Shown piece after piece: positions 36,145 through 44,495 of a stretch of DNA of 64,000 bases. Source of the stretch: Halobacterium litoreum (lineage in GTDB: Archaea > Halobacteriota > Halobacteria > Halobacteriales > Halobacteriaceae); the NCBI RefSeq assembly GCF_021233415.1, contig NZ_CP089466.1, positions 1,302,001 to 1,366,000 on the forward strand, in the 5' to 3' direction. Each line of letters opens with the position of its first letter. Position 1 is the first letter of the stretch. Position numbers and translations under genes: made by a program. Below the pieces are notes generated by a model, which worked only from the letters and a program-made list of their open reading frames with translations, had not been told where the DNA came from and made no database searches.

Positions 36145-36194
36145 CGCGCCACGGAGTCGCATCGCTCGCTAACCGATTTTCATCCAACACATGA
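36141..36194 (+). CDS. 17-residue mini-ORF bridging two genes
   Basis: GTG start in the previous stop; its TGA overlaps the ATG at 36191. It may serve only to carry ribosomes across the gap. Confidence 0.35.
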   Translation: MTRHGVASLANRFSSNT

Positions 36195-37657
36195 ACACGA
36201 ACGCACTCACGAAGGTCGGCGTCGCGCTCGCGGCCATCTTCCTGATGGTCTCGGCAGCCGCGACGCCAGCCGTAGCCGCATCGACACTCAACTACGACGA
36301 CGGACAGGCACCGAACCCACAGTTCTCCACGGACGTCACGGTCGACTCCTGGGACAACGGCGAGTTCAACAGCCCGCTGGAGTATTACGACGACAGTGGT
36401 GACGCCGCCACGCTCGGCGGTGAACTGAACCGCTCGACCGACGTCGACGACCTCGGCACCGGGACGGTGAACCCAATCTCGCTGACGGCGACCGACATCA
36501 GTATCGCCGAGTTCGGCGAGTTCCCTCGGAAAGACGAGGGCGACAACGTGGCGTCGTTCCTCGACGCCTCCGAGTGGACGACCTCGGGCGCGAGCACGAG
36601 TGAAGTGACGACCGCGCCGAACGTCGAGGCCATCCGGTACACGGGCTCGGCGACCTCGGACGCCGCCACCTACGGGAACTTCAGCATCTCGTCGTCGGCG
36701 GAGAAGCGGTACATCCAGATTGCCGCGGACGTCACCTCGGCGTCTGGCACTCCGGAACTTCGCGTGGAGGACCAGGACGGCGACTACGTCGCTGTTGAAC
36801 TGTACAACTCGTCGGCCAACCAGAGCGCGGACGGCGTGCTCGCCAACCAGACCGGCGAGGGCCACGTCATGCAGGTTCAGGTCGGCTCCCTCGCGGTGCA
36901 GGGCTCCGGCGACGGCACCATCACGGACATCGCGGCGCTGAACGTGACGGGGCAGGCGACGGTCGACTTCTCGCTCGTGAACGTCGAGCGCACCTCGCCG
37001 TACACGTTCGGCGAGCGGTACGTCCAGACGGACGACGACGAGGAACTGGAGACGGAGACCATCCGCGAGCCGCACGGCGAGTACAGCGTCCACAGCGTGG
37101 ACACGCTCGGCGCGATGTTCGACGACGCGGTCGTGAAGGGTCTGAGTTACCCCGCGCACGTCGAGGCGGCGATGCTACCGGCGGAGGACGTGGATGCGAC
37201 GTTCAAGGGCGACAACGCGTACCCGCAGTGGGATTCGGTGGCGGACATCTACTACCGGATGACGCTCCCGGACGCGTACGACCTCTCCTACAGTAACGTC
37301 GAGCTCTCGCAGACGAGCGAGTGGCCGGGCACGCGGTACGTCTCGGTCGAGATGGTCGAGGGCGCCGGCGACACGGACTTCGAGGACATCGAGTCGTGGA
37401 CGTCGCTCACGTCCTCGTTCGACGCGCAGGACAAGGACATCACGCTGGACTCGACGGTGTCGCCGGGCACGGAGTACGCGCTCCACTACGAAATCAAGCT
37501 CACGGGCGACGAGGCGTCCGCGATGCAGTCCGCGGGCGGCCCCGGCGTCATGGAGGGCGAGGGCGGCGGCTTCTGGTCGATGCTCTTCAGCCCCATCGGC
37601 GCCATCGGCACGGCTATAGCTGGACTCCTCACCGGTCGCAAGTTCGAGGTGATTTGA
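36191..37657 (+). CDS. Exported protein with C-terminal hydrophobic anchor
   Basis: 488 residues. Sec signal peptide at 1-30 (VGVALAAIFLMVSAAATPAVA), a long beta-rich, acidic ectodomain with several N-x-S/T sites, and a C-terminal hydrophobic segment FWSMLFSPIGAIGTAIAGLLTG followed by a positive RK. So it is a type-I-like surface protein held in the membrane at its C-terminus, such as a coat or spike component. No known family is recognised. Coupled to the next gene by TGATG. Confidence 0.78.
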   Translation: MNTNALTKVGVALAAIFLMVSAAATPAVAASTLNYDDGQAPNPQFSTDVTVDSWDNGEFNSPLEYYDDSGDAATLGGELNRSTDVDDLGTGTVNPISLTATDISIAEFGEFPRKDEGDNVASFLDASEWTTSGASTSEVTTAPNVEAIRYTGSATSDAATYGNFSISSSAEKRYIQIAADVTSASGTPELRVEDQDGDYVAVELYNSSANQSADGVLANQTGEGHVMQVQVGSLAVQGSGDGTITDIAALNVTGQATVDFSLVNVERTSPYTFGERYVQTDDDEELETETIREPHGEYSVHSVDTLGAMFDDAVVKGLSYPAHVEAAMLPAEDVDATFKGDNAYPQWDSVADIYYRMTLPDAYDLSYSNVELSQTSEWPGTRYVSVEMVEGAGDTDFEDIESWTSLTSSFDAQDKDITLDSTVSPGTEYALHYEIKLTGDEASAMQSAGGPGVMEGEGGGFWSMLFSPIGAIGTAIAGLLTGRKFEVI

Positions 37658-38127
37658 TGGCCCAGCTAAGTCTGGGGGATGGTTCGCCGACCGCAGTCCT
37701 GTCGGGAGTGACATCGTTCATTTCCGCTGGCGGGAAGCTGGGGAATCTCCTGTCGGGCTTCGTGTTCGGCATGGGAGCATCCCTCTACATCGGCGTCGGC
37801 CGCATCATCAACGCGGTCGTCACGTTCATCACGACTCCCTTCGAGTCCGGCGCGAACGCCATCGGAACGCTCATCTCCGGGATTCTGGCATCCCCCGCAG
37901 AAATCCTCGAAATCACGGCGCAAACGACTGGCGTCCGGATTTCCGAGGAGTTCGGCTGGCTCGCGTTCGCCGTTGGTGTCGCCGTCGTACTGGGCTCGCT
38001 GTACATGGTGACCCAGTACCTCGAACAGGAGGAGACCGGGGACACGTTCGTCGGGCTGCCATTCGACACGCCGGACCTCGGCCCGTTCGAGATCGGCGTG
38101 ACCGAGGAGGGAGAAGACGAGCAATGA
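37657..38127 (+). CDS. Membrane protein of the chain (156 residues)
   Basis: Hydrophobic segments near 28-60 (LLSGFVFGMGASLYIGVGRII and INAVVTFITTPF) and 110-130 (LAFAVGVAVVLGSLYMV), with an acidic soluble tail (FDTPDLGPFEIGVTEEGEDEQ in two pieces). Unknown family. Start in the TGATG of the previous stop. Confidence 0.75.
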   Translation: MAQLSLGDGSPTAVLSGVTSFISAGGKLGNLLSGFVFGMGASLYIGVGRIINAVVTFITTPFESGANAIGTLISGILASPAEILEITAQTTGVRISEEFGWLAFAVGVAVVLGSLYMVTQYLEQEETGDTFVGLPFDTPDLGPFEIGVTEEGEDEQ

Positions 38128-38177
38128 CGCTGGTGCTCACCGCTCCTTCGACCGTTCAGCGGGGTGGTGAGCCGTGA
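38124..38177 (+). CDS. 17-residue mini-ORF bridging two genes
   Basis: ATGA start in the previous stop, and its TGA overlaps the GTG at 38174. Reads MTLVLTAPSTVQRGGEP. Probably a coupling device. Confidence 0.35.
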   Translation: MTLVLTAPSTVQRGGEP

Positions 38178-38611
38178 GTATCCTCGACCGGTTCCTCAAC
38201 ACGACCAGTGACTCCGGCGTCGGGTTCGAACTCGTCAACGTCGCGAACCCTGTCAACTGGACGGGCCTGACGAAGGCACTCGTCTCGTCGTTCCTCGGGA
38301 CGATTGTTCTCGGCCTCCAGTACGGCATCGACGCTGTCGTCGGCTCGATTGTCGGCATCTTCCGAGGGCTGAGAGAGTGGCTCTACGACCCGCGAATTGT
38401 CTTCCGGTATCCCGGTGGAAAGCGCACGCTGGAGCCGCTCACCGGACTCATTCCACAAATCGAGGGCAGGCTTCTCGACATCATCGACGCCACGTTCACC
38501 GCGTACGCGGGGTTCGGCTGGCTGAGCTACCCGCTCGCAGTCGCCAGCATCCTCATCGCGCTGTACGTGCCGATTCGAGCGCTGGCGTACGCCCGCGAGG
38601 AGGTGCTGTAG
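38174..38611 (+). CDS. Membrane protein of the chain (145 residues)
   Basis: GTG start. TM-like segments are LVSSFLGTIVLGLQYGIDAVVG and LSYPLAVASILIALYVPI. The family is unknown. It precedes a similar-sized protein with 1 nt between them. Confidence 0.72.
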   Translation: MSILDRFLNTTSDSGVGFELVNVANPVNWTGLTKALVSSFLGTIVLGLQYGIDAVVGSIVGIFRGLREWLYDPRIVFRYPGGKRTLEPLTGLIPQIEGRLLDIIDATFTAYAGFGWLSYPLAVASILIALYVPIRALAYAREEVL

Positions 38612-38612
38612 C

Positions 38613-39080
38613 GTGCCTCCGTGGGTTCCCAGCCAGGTGCCGGATGTCAAAATCAAGTGGAAGAGCATCGTCAACGTCCCGACCCCGCTCAAGCGGTTCA
38701 TCGCGGCACCGGTCGCGTTCATGTTCGGGGCGTTCCTGAGCGTGTTTTTCGACGGCCTGGAAGTCGTCGTCACAGCGACGCTCGACGCGGTGCTCTTCGT
38801 CGTTGAGGGGGACGCCGTCGGCTCGACGGCCGGGATGCTCGGAATCGTCGACATTCCACGGCTGGCGGCAAACCTCCTCACGGGCGCCGGAGGCTGGGTC
38901 GGGACCAGCCTCATCACCGCCGTCGGTGACTTGCTCCTGACGCTTCGGGGCGTCGTCGCGGCGGCTGGGCCTGCGGCGCCGGTCCTTCTCGGGGTGATTC
39001 TCGCAGGGTTCATCGTCGGGTCAGCGCTCGCGGCGCGCTGGCTGTACAATCGGCTTGCAGACGTGATCGTACCACTATGA
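38613..39080 (+). CDS. Membrane protein of the chain (155 residues)
   Basis: GTG start. About four hydrophobic segments (VAFMFGAFLSVFFDGL, ATLDAVLFVVEG, GDLLLTLRGVVAAAG, VLLGVILAGFIVGSALAA). Overlaps the next gene by 4 nt. Confidence 0.72.
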   Translation: MPPWVPSQVPDVKIKWKSIVNVPTPLKRFIAAPVAFMFGAFLSVFFDGLEVVVTATLDAVLFVVEGDAVGSTAGMLGIVDIPRLAANLLTGAGGWVGTSLITAVGDLLLTLRGVVAAAGPAAPVLLGVILAGFIVGSALAARWLYNRLADVIVPL

Positions 39081-39373
39081 TAAGCAAATTCGAAGACATC
39101 GTCACGCATCCCGTCACGGTGGCGAGCGCGGCGCTCACGAGCGCCAGCCAACTGTTCACCGTGCCGTTTCTCGACGCGATGCTCGCGGTCGTCTACGCTA
39201 ACATCTCGACGTTGTTCACGGCCAGTTCTGTCGGCGCGTTCACCATCGTGCCGCGGCTGCCCGTGCCAGCGTGGCTCGGAGAGACAGCGCAGGTGACCGC
39301 GATTCTGCTCGGGCTCGGGTACGCGGGGAAGCTCGTGTACGGTGTCGCCAAAGACGCACAAGAGAGACTCTAA
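39077..39373 (+). CDS. Small membrane protein (98 residues)
   Basis: Hydrophobic middle (FLDAMLAVVYANISTLFTA) and C-terminal TM (AILLGLGYAGKLVYGVA). ATGA start. No family recognised. Confidence 0.7.
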   Translation: MISKFEDIVTHPVTVASAALTSASQLFTVPFLDAMLAVVYANISTLFTASSVGAFTIVPRLPVPAWLGETAQVTAILLGLGYAGKLVYGVAKDAQERL

Positions 39374-39375
39374 CA

Positions 39376-39726
39376 ATGCCAGACACACTCACCATCGTAC
39401 TCGGAATCGGCCTCGTGGCAGTTGTCGTGTACGCCCTCGGTTTCGGGCGGACCGCACGAGGCGCGAAGACAGGCGCATCGAAAGCGAAAGGACTCGCCAC
39501 CAGCACCGGCACCATGCTCGCTGGCGGCGCGATGAGCGGGCTCGTCGCGGGCGACGCACTCGCGCAGTACCTCGCGAGTGACCCCGCGGTCGCCATCGCG
39601 GGCGTCACCGGCCTGCTCGGCACGCTCGGCCTCGCCGGGCGCGTGTCGCTCACGCCACTCCAGTACGCGCTCATCGTGCTGGTGATGCTCATCGGGTACG
39701 CGGCCCTCACGAACGGAGGCGACTGA
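39376..39726 (+). CDS. Small membrane protein (116 residues)
   Basis: N-terminal TM (LTIVLGIGLVAVVVYALGFG), a Gly/Ala-rich helix and a C-terminal TM (YALIVLVMLIGYAAL). The pattern resembles small structural proteins of membrane-bearing viruses, but no match can be claimed. The start ATG lies 2 nt after the previous stop; a longer open frame upstream overlaps the previous gene and is discarded. Confidence 0.7.
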   Translation: MPDTLTIVLGIGLVAVVVYALGFGRTARGAKTGASKAKGLATSTGTMLAGGAMSGLVAGDALAQYLASDPAVAIAGVTGLLGTLGLAGRVSLTPLQYALIVLVMLIGYAALTNGGD

Positions 39727-39728
39727 CC

Positions 39729-39761
39729 ATGTCGGTCCTCGAACCGAGGTGGTCCCGATGA
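39729..39761 (+). CDS. 10-residue mini-ORF bridging two genes
   Basis: MSVLEPRWSR; its TGA overlaps the ATG at 39758. Starts 2 nt after the previous stop. Confidence 0.3.
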   Translation: MSVLEPRWSR

Positions 39762-39970
39762 CCCTCTCGTTCCAAGACGACATCCGGCTCCGAGATGTCC
39801 GTCGCCTCGACCCGGTGAATCAGGGGAACTTCGTCATGGGTCTCGTGACGCTGGCGCTGGCAGGCCAGGAGATTGCAACCGGCGGTCTCGCGTTCGCGGC
39901 GGCCTTCCTCGTCCTCGGACTGGTGAACCTCTGGGTCGTCGACCGGAAGCTCCGCGAGGTGTCGCCGTGA
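39758..39970 (+). CDS. Small membrane protein (70 residues)
   Basis: Soluble start (MTLSFQDDIRLRDVRRLD), then two short TM segments (GLVTLALAGQEIATGG and AFLVLGLVNLWVV). The next GTG overlaps its stop. Confidence 0.65.
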   Translation: MTLSFQDDIRLRDVRRLDPVNQGNFVMGLVTLALAGQEIATGGLAFAAAFLVLGLVNLWVVDRKLREVSP

Positions 39971-40284
39971 CGGAGGTCGAACGCTTCCAGCGTGCGGCGG
40001 CGTGGGTCGGCGCGCATCCGTACGCGGCGGCCGCGTCGGCGGCGTCGATGGTCGGCTTCTCGGTGACGCGCGGCGAGGTCGTCGAGTGGGTCGAGGGCGT
40101 CGTCGCGAACGCGGGCGACTACTACGCGCTCGTCGACCTCGGCGTCGAGGCTCTCGAATCGTTCCCGCTGCTCGGCGAGCCGCTCGCGATGATCGGGTCG
40201 CCCGCTGCGGGCACGCTCGGCCTCATCGTCCTCTGGAAGCGCGTTCGCGGCCAGAACGCCAGCGGCGGCGGAGGTGGCGCATGA
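39967..40284 (+). CDS. Small protein with membrane segments (105 residues)
   Basis: GTG start. Ala-rich helix (AAAASAASMVGFSV), a C-terminal hydrophobic stretch (IGSPAAGTLGLIVLW) and a Gly-rich tail. Coupled by ATGA to the 580-residue protein. Confidence 0.65.
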   Translation: MTEVERFQRAAAWVGAHPYAAAASAASMVGFSVTRGEVVEWVEGVVANAGDYYALVDLGVEALESFPLLGEPLAMIGSPAAGTLGLIVLWKRVRGQNASGGGGGA

Positions 40285-42023
40285 CCTCGCGTCGTGCGGC
40301 TATCGGCGTCTCGGTGCTCGTCTTGCTCTCGGTGCTGGCGGGCGTCGGCGCTGTCGCCGCTCAGGAGAGCCCGGAGGGCTGGGAGCCGCCGGGTCAGTTC
40401 CCCATCGAGGACCTCCGGCAGGGCGGCGCACAAGACCCGGACGCGCCCGACTCTGCGCGGATGCTCGGAAACCCGGTTCGCGGGTCGGCGGCGTGGCGGT
40501 ACACGCCCGTCAGTCCGCTCAAGCAGAGCACGCAGTACCTCGACTCTGGGCAACTGCTCCAGTCGGACAGGATGGAGTTCTACTCGACTGCCTTCGGCGA
40601 CGCCGCGGGCGAGTACACGCTCGTACTCGTCTACTGGAACGAGGAATCGAAGCGCGTGAACGGAACGCAGGTGACGTACGCGGCCGACCAGTCCGTCCAG
40701 CGCATCACGCTCGACGTCGAGGAGGGCTACGCCACCCAAGAGGTCGAACTGCGGTCGCACTACGACTCGAAGAAGCAGGTGACGGCGTGGCTGGAACGCG
40801 ACGGCGAAGAGGTTGAGGGCGCACGCTGGCGGTTCCAACACCGCAGTAACCCGCTCACCGCCTCACCTGGGTACCCCATCAACTCGAAGAGCGACATCTG
40901 GCGGTGGGCCGCCATCAACATCTTCCTGCCCGGCGTTCCGGGCATCCTCATCGGCCGGCGTGCGGCGGGCCACGTTCTCGACCGGACGATTGTCGGGCCG
41001 CAGAAAGGCGGGTTCTGGTGGGCGATCGTGCTCGCCGGCCTCCTGTTGGTCGCGCTCGCGGTCGGCACGTGGCAGACCGCCGCTGTCCTCTCGCGAGCCC
41101 CGTACGTCGCGGGCCTGTTCGTCGCGATGTTCTCGTTCGCGGCGTTCCTCGGGTTCCGCGACCAGGAGGTCGAGCGCGCCGAGTTCAACCAGAAGGACCT
41201 CGAAACGGTCACCTCGGTTTCCGGCGAGGACTCGAAGCGCGCCCGCCACGAGGACATCCAACTTCTCGACATCATCCGGCGGGACGGTAAAATCTACACG
41301 CCAGCGCCGGGTCTTCGGCCGTTCTTCGCGCGGTACTGGGCGGACCCTGCGCACGTCGACGAGACGGACCTGAAGACGGTGAACAACACGAGCGGTGACG
41401 TCTCGAAGAAGTACGAACTCGACCCGCAGGCCGACGACCCGCTCGTGCGGACGCCGGCCCGCCTCGCGTTCGAGCCGGCGTTGACGACCGACGAGGAGCC
41501 GGAGCCAGTCTTCGAGCCGGAAGACGACACGGAGTCGCTGTCGACGCCGCACCAGGTGGTGAACTCCATCGCGGGCGGGCTCGGTACGTTGAACCTCGGG
41601 TTCCTCGGGCCGGCCATCCTCGGTGGGGCGCTCGTCTACTTCGGGGTGAAGGCGTGGCTCGGTGTCCCGTCGATTGCAGCGCTGGCCGGCATCATGCCGG
41701 CAGTCGTGACGGGCTACACGGCCCACGACGGCTCGCTGGACATCGTCGAGGCCCCGTACCACTTCTCTGAGGCGAGAGCGATTCTCGCCGACGAGCGCGC
41801 GCAGTACGACGAGGCGTCGACGTTCGAGCAACTCCAGAAGCAGGTCGCCAAGATGGACATGGACGGCCACGAGCGCGTGCTCGACGTGCTGGAGTCCCAC
41901 TGGCAGAACAGCAGCAAACTCCTCGACGACATGCTCGGCGTCGAGGACCCAACCGACGGCGACGAGACCAGTCGGGAGCGGCCACGGCGGCCGCAGCGGA
42001 GCCGGGAGGCGGGTGACGACTGA
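40281..42023 (+). CDS. Polytopic exported protein of the chain (580 residues)
   Basis: A signal peptide (IGVSVLVLLSVLAGVGAVAA) is followed by a roughly 200-residue extracellular domain with an Asn-linked site. Three TM segments lie around residues 225-310 (one reads AIVLAGLLLVALAVGTW). A cytoplasmic part of about 130 residues, more TM helices at about 445-495 (LGFLGPAILGGALVYFG) and an acidic, helical C-terminal tail complete it. It could be the channel or scaffold of the putative assembly system, with the ATPase two genes downstream as motor. No known family. Confidence 0.75.
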   Translation: MTSRRAAIGVSVLVLLSVLAGVGAVAAQESPEGWEPPGQFPIEDLRQGGAQDPDAPDSARMLGNPVRGSAAWRYTPVSPLKQSTQYLDSGQLLQSDRMEFYSTAFGDAAGEYTLVLVYWNEESKRVNGTQVTYAADQSVQRITLDVEEGYATQEVELRSHYDSKKQVTAWLERDGEEVEGARWRFQHRSNPLTASPGYPINSKSDIWRWAAINIFLPGVPGILIGRRAAGHVLDRTIVGPQKGGFWWAIVLAGLLLVALAVGTWQTAAVLSRAPYVAGLFVAMFSFAAFLGFRDQEVERAEFNQKDLETVTSVSGEDSKRARHEDIQLLDIIRRDGKIYTPAPGLRPFFARYWADPAHVDETDLKTVNNTSGDVSKKYELDPQADDPLVRTPARLAFEPALTTDEEPEPVFEPEDDTESLSTPHQVVNSIAGGLGTLNLGFLGPAILGGALVYFGVKAWLGVPSIAALAGIMPAVVTGYTAHDGSLDIVEAPYHFSEARAILADERAQYDEASTFEQLQKQVAKMDMDGHERVLDVLESHWQNSSKLLDDMLGVEDPTDGDETSRERPRRPQRSREAGDD

Positions 42024-42814
42024 TGCCGGACTCCGCACTCGCCGATCTCCTCGAACCCCACGGCGACGACGCTGGCCACGACTCCCAGCACGCGTGGGTG
42101 CCGGGGCTCCCGACGCTTCGCGCCCAGCAGAACGAGCTGGTGAATCGACTCCGGAGCGGCTTCGAGACCCGTGAGGACGTGTTCCTCTGGACGCACGCGG
42201 TCGCCGCGCTCTCGTTCGGGCACGTTCCCGACGCGTGGTTCTTCGAGTTGCTGAGCGACCGGTTCCGCGTCGCCGCGCTCCTCGACGACCAGAACACACG
42301 CGAGCGGATGGCGACGCATCCGCCGAACGACAGCCAAGCCGACTTCGTGCGGGACAGCATCCAGCAGGCGACGCTCTCGGAGGCGTTCCGCGCGAGCCGG
42401 GCGGACATCCGGGCGACCGCCGCGGACTTCACGGACGGCGAAGGCGGCGTGGGCGACCCGGAGAGCCAACGCTTCCTCGGGATGCGGCCACGCCTCCACC
42501 AAATCGCCGTCGAGCAACACCGCGCGCTCAGGAGCGCGTTCACCGCCTTTCAGTCGCGGCGGGCGGTCCTCGACTGGGTCGACCACCTCGACTACGCCAC
42601 GCTCGGATTCCTGCCGGCGGGCTTCCCGTCGACGGTGACGAACCCGTCCTCGGACTGGTGGGCGGTGCTTCGGCAGTCGGAGAGCAGCGTCTGGCTCCAA
42701 CTACGGCTGGCGCAGACGGTGCTGCCGGCGATGAACGAGGCGCTGCGGGAGGCGATGGAGACCGGCACGGAGGAACCGGACAAGCTGAGCGAGATGGAGG
42801 TGCCATCCGGATGA
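42023..42814 (+). CDS. Soluble helical protein next to the ATPase
   Basis: 263 residues, no TM or Cys motif, rich in helices and charged residues (AVEQHRAL-type repeats, ALREAMETGTEEPDKL). Starts in TGATG and overlaps the ATPase start by ATGA. The location suggests an ATPase cofactor or adaptor. Confidence 0.7.
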   Translation: MPDSALADLLEPHGDDAGHDSQHAWVPGLPTLRAQQNELVNRLRSGFETREDVFLWTHAVAALSFGHVPDAWFFELLSDRFRVAALLDDQNTRERMATHPPNDSQADFVRDSIQQATLSEAFRASRADIRATAADFTDGEGGVGDPESQRFLGMRPRLHQIAVEQHRALRSAFTAFQSRRAVLDWVDHLDYATLGFLPAGFPSTVTNPSSDWWAVLRQSESSVWLQLRLAQTVLPAMNEALREAMETGTEEPDKLSEMEVPSG

Positions 42815-44379
42815 GCACACAGGAACACGAACCTACTGACACCGACGACGACCGAGCGTACTGGACGCCCCCAGGCGACTACGACTGGGGCGAAGGAACC
42901 CGGCAGGCCCGCCGCCAGCGCGGCGAAGCCCTCGATGAGGACGACGCCGTCTTCGAGGACGGCACCGTCTGGACGGACGCTCACGAGATTCGCCTCGCGT
43001 CCGAACTCTTCGAGGCGGTGCCGGGCGAGTTCGACATGGACGACTACAACTGGGACGTCTACCCGGACACGCTCGTTCACGAGAAGCCCGCCGAGGAGAC
43101 CTCGTCGGCGGGCGGGACGGACTGGCTGGCGCTCGGGAAGCGCGGCGCCGGGAAGACGACACACAACCGCTTCTGGGCGCTCCGCGTGATGGAAGCGAAC
43201 CCGGACGAAATCGTCGTCTGGCGCGGTAGCCCGTCCCGCTCCGGGTGGGCGGGCCTCCGCGAGTGGGCGACTGTCTGGCTTCCGGAGAACGCGAGCGTCG
43301 ACGCGACGTGGCGCGCGGAACGCCGCGGCGTCGCCCCGGAGGACGTCAACCTCGACGACGTTGTTCGGCAGGTGCGGCGGTACGAGGACCCGGTGGACCT
43401 GCTCGACCAGCTCGGCGAGCAGCCCGGCGGGACGTTCCACGTCGTCTACCCGGACCCGTCGTTCACGCGCTGCGAGGAACTGACGGCGGACTCCGACCGC
43501 GTCTCCGAGTCCCTCCCGTTCACGGCCGCGTGGGAGACGATGGGCGAGGAGACGGCGACGCCGCTCCAGCACTGGTGGTTCGCGTTCGCGCTCGCGGCCG
43601 TCGACTACCGGAGCGCGCAGTACTGGCTGTCCCTCATCTTCGACGAAGCCGGCGACCTCGCGCCCGAAGACGCTGAGGAAGACGACCATCGGACGTGGGC
43701 GAAGGTGTCGATGCTCCGCTCCATCTACGCCGATAGCCGGAAGTTCCGGTTCTCGATGTACTGGAGCGCCCACTACGAGGCGAACCTCCATCCGAAGTTC
43801 CGGCGCGAGGTCGAGCGCTACATCTCGATGCCGGACGGAAGCCCGAATCCGACCACGAACCGCTCGCGGTCGGTGCCGCTCGGCTTCGACACGGTCCCGA
43901 TGATTAGCGACCTGATGGGCGGCCGCGACGTCGGGACGGCGCTCATGTTCGACGAGAGCGAGTTCCAGCTCTACCGCTGGCCCGACCTCTCGCGGCGGGA
44001 CGGCGACGACCGATGGCTGAAGATTCGCCTCGACGAGCCGACCGGCACCGAGGAGGAGTCCGGGCCGACGCTGGAGTACGACTCGTCGGTGTTCAAGCGC
44101 TGGAGCGCGGGCGACGAGGACCGCTTGTACGTGCGCGACCCAGGCGCGGGCTACGTGGACGCCGTCACCGGCGCCGAGGTCGAGGCGCTCGAATCGCCGA
44201 AGGAAGGCCTGGAGTTCACGGGCATCCGAGAGGTCGGCGACGAGCGTCTCGTGTCGATGCGAACGCGGGCTGACGAGGAGGAAATCGTCGTGGCTCGCAT
44301 CCCGATGCACGATGCCGGCCTCGACGGCGCCGAGTCGGGGAGTGGTTCGGTCGAAATCGAGGGAGGTGGCGGCCGATGA
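42811..44379 (+). CDS. P-loop ATPase of the membrane-protein chain
   Basis: 522 residues. Walker A LGKRGAGKTTHN at about residue 108-119 and a Walker B LIFDEAGDLAP at about 275-285. The order and spacing resemble FtsK/HerA-type or packaging/transfer ATPases (DNA pumps), but it is too divergent to place. No TM segment. Being the only NTPase in the chain, it is the likely motor for DNA packaging, transfer or membrane assembly. Confidence 0.8.
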   Translation: MSTQEHEPTDTDDDRAYWTPPGDYDWGEGTRQARRQRGEALDEDDAVFEDGTVWTDAHEIRLASELFEAVPGEFDMDDYNWDVYPDTLVHEKPAEETSSAGGTDWLALGKRGAGKTTHNRFWALRVMEANPDEIVVWRGSPSRSGWAGLREWATVWLPENASVDATWRAERRGVAPEDVNLDDVVRQVRRYEDPVDLLDQLGEQPGGTFHVVYPDPSFTRCEELTADSDRVSESLPFTAAWETMGEETATPLQHWWFAFALAAVDYRSAQYWLSLIFDEAGDLAPEDAEEDDHRTWAKVSMLRSIYADSRKFRFSMYWSAHYEANLHPKFRREVERYISMPDGSPNPTTNRSRSVPLGFDTVPMISDLMGGRDVGTALMFDESEFQLYRWPDLSRRDGDDRWLKIRLDEPTGTEEESGPTLEYDSSVFKRWSAGDEDRLYVRDPGAGYVDAVTGAEVEALESPKEGLEFTGIREVGDERLVSMRTRADEEEIVVARIPMHDAGLDGAESGSGSVEIEGGGGR

Positions 44380-44495
44380 CCGGGGTCCCGGTCGTTCGCG
44401 GCGGGTTCACTCGGCGGCGACCGACACGTACACGCGCGCGTAGATTTGCGATTCAGCCCCACCCCCCTCGCTCAGGAGGTGATTCCGCGTGGTGA
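44376..44495 (+). CDS. 39-residue Arg-rich ORF bridging two genes
   Basis: Starts in ATGA with the ATPase stop and ends in a TGA overlapping the next start region. Reads MTGVPVVRGGF then an Arg-rich run. It may be a coupling device rather than a functional protein; a strong ribosome-binding site follows inside it. Confidence 0.35.
   Translation: MTGVPVVRGGFTRRRPTRTRARRFAIQPHPPRSGGDSAW
44473..44483 (+). promoter_or_regulatory. Near-perfect Shine-Dalgarno before the 1031-residue gene
   Basis: The sequence caggaggtgatt fits the 3' end of archaeal 16S rRNA and lies about 6-8 nt before the GTG at 44489. Such SD sites are rare in haloarchaea, where leaderless or coupled starts dominate. Confidence 0.7.
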
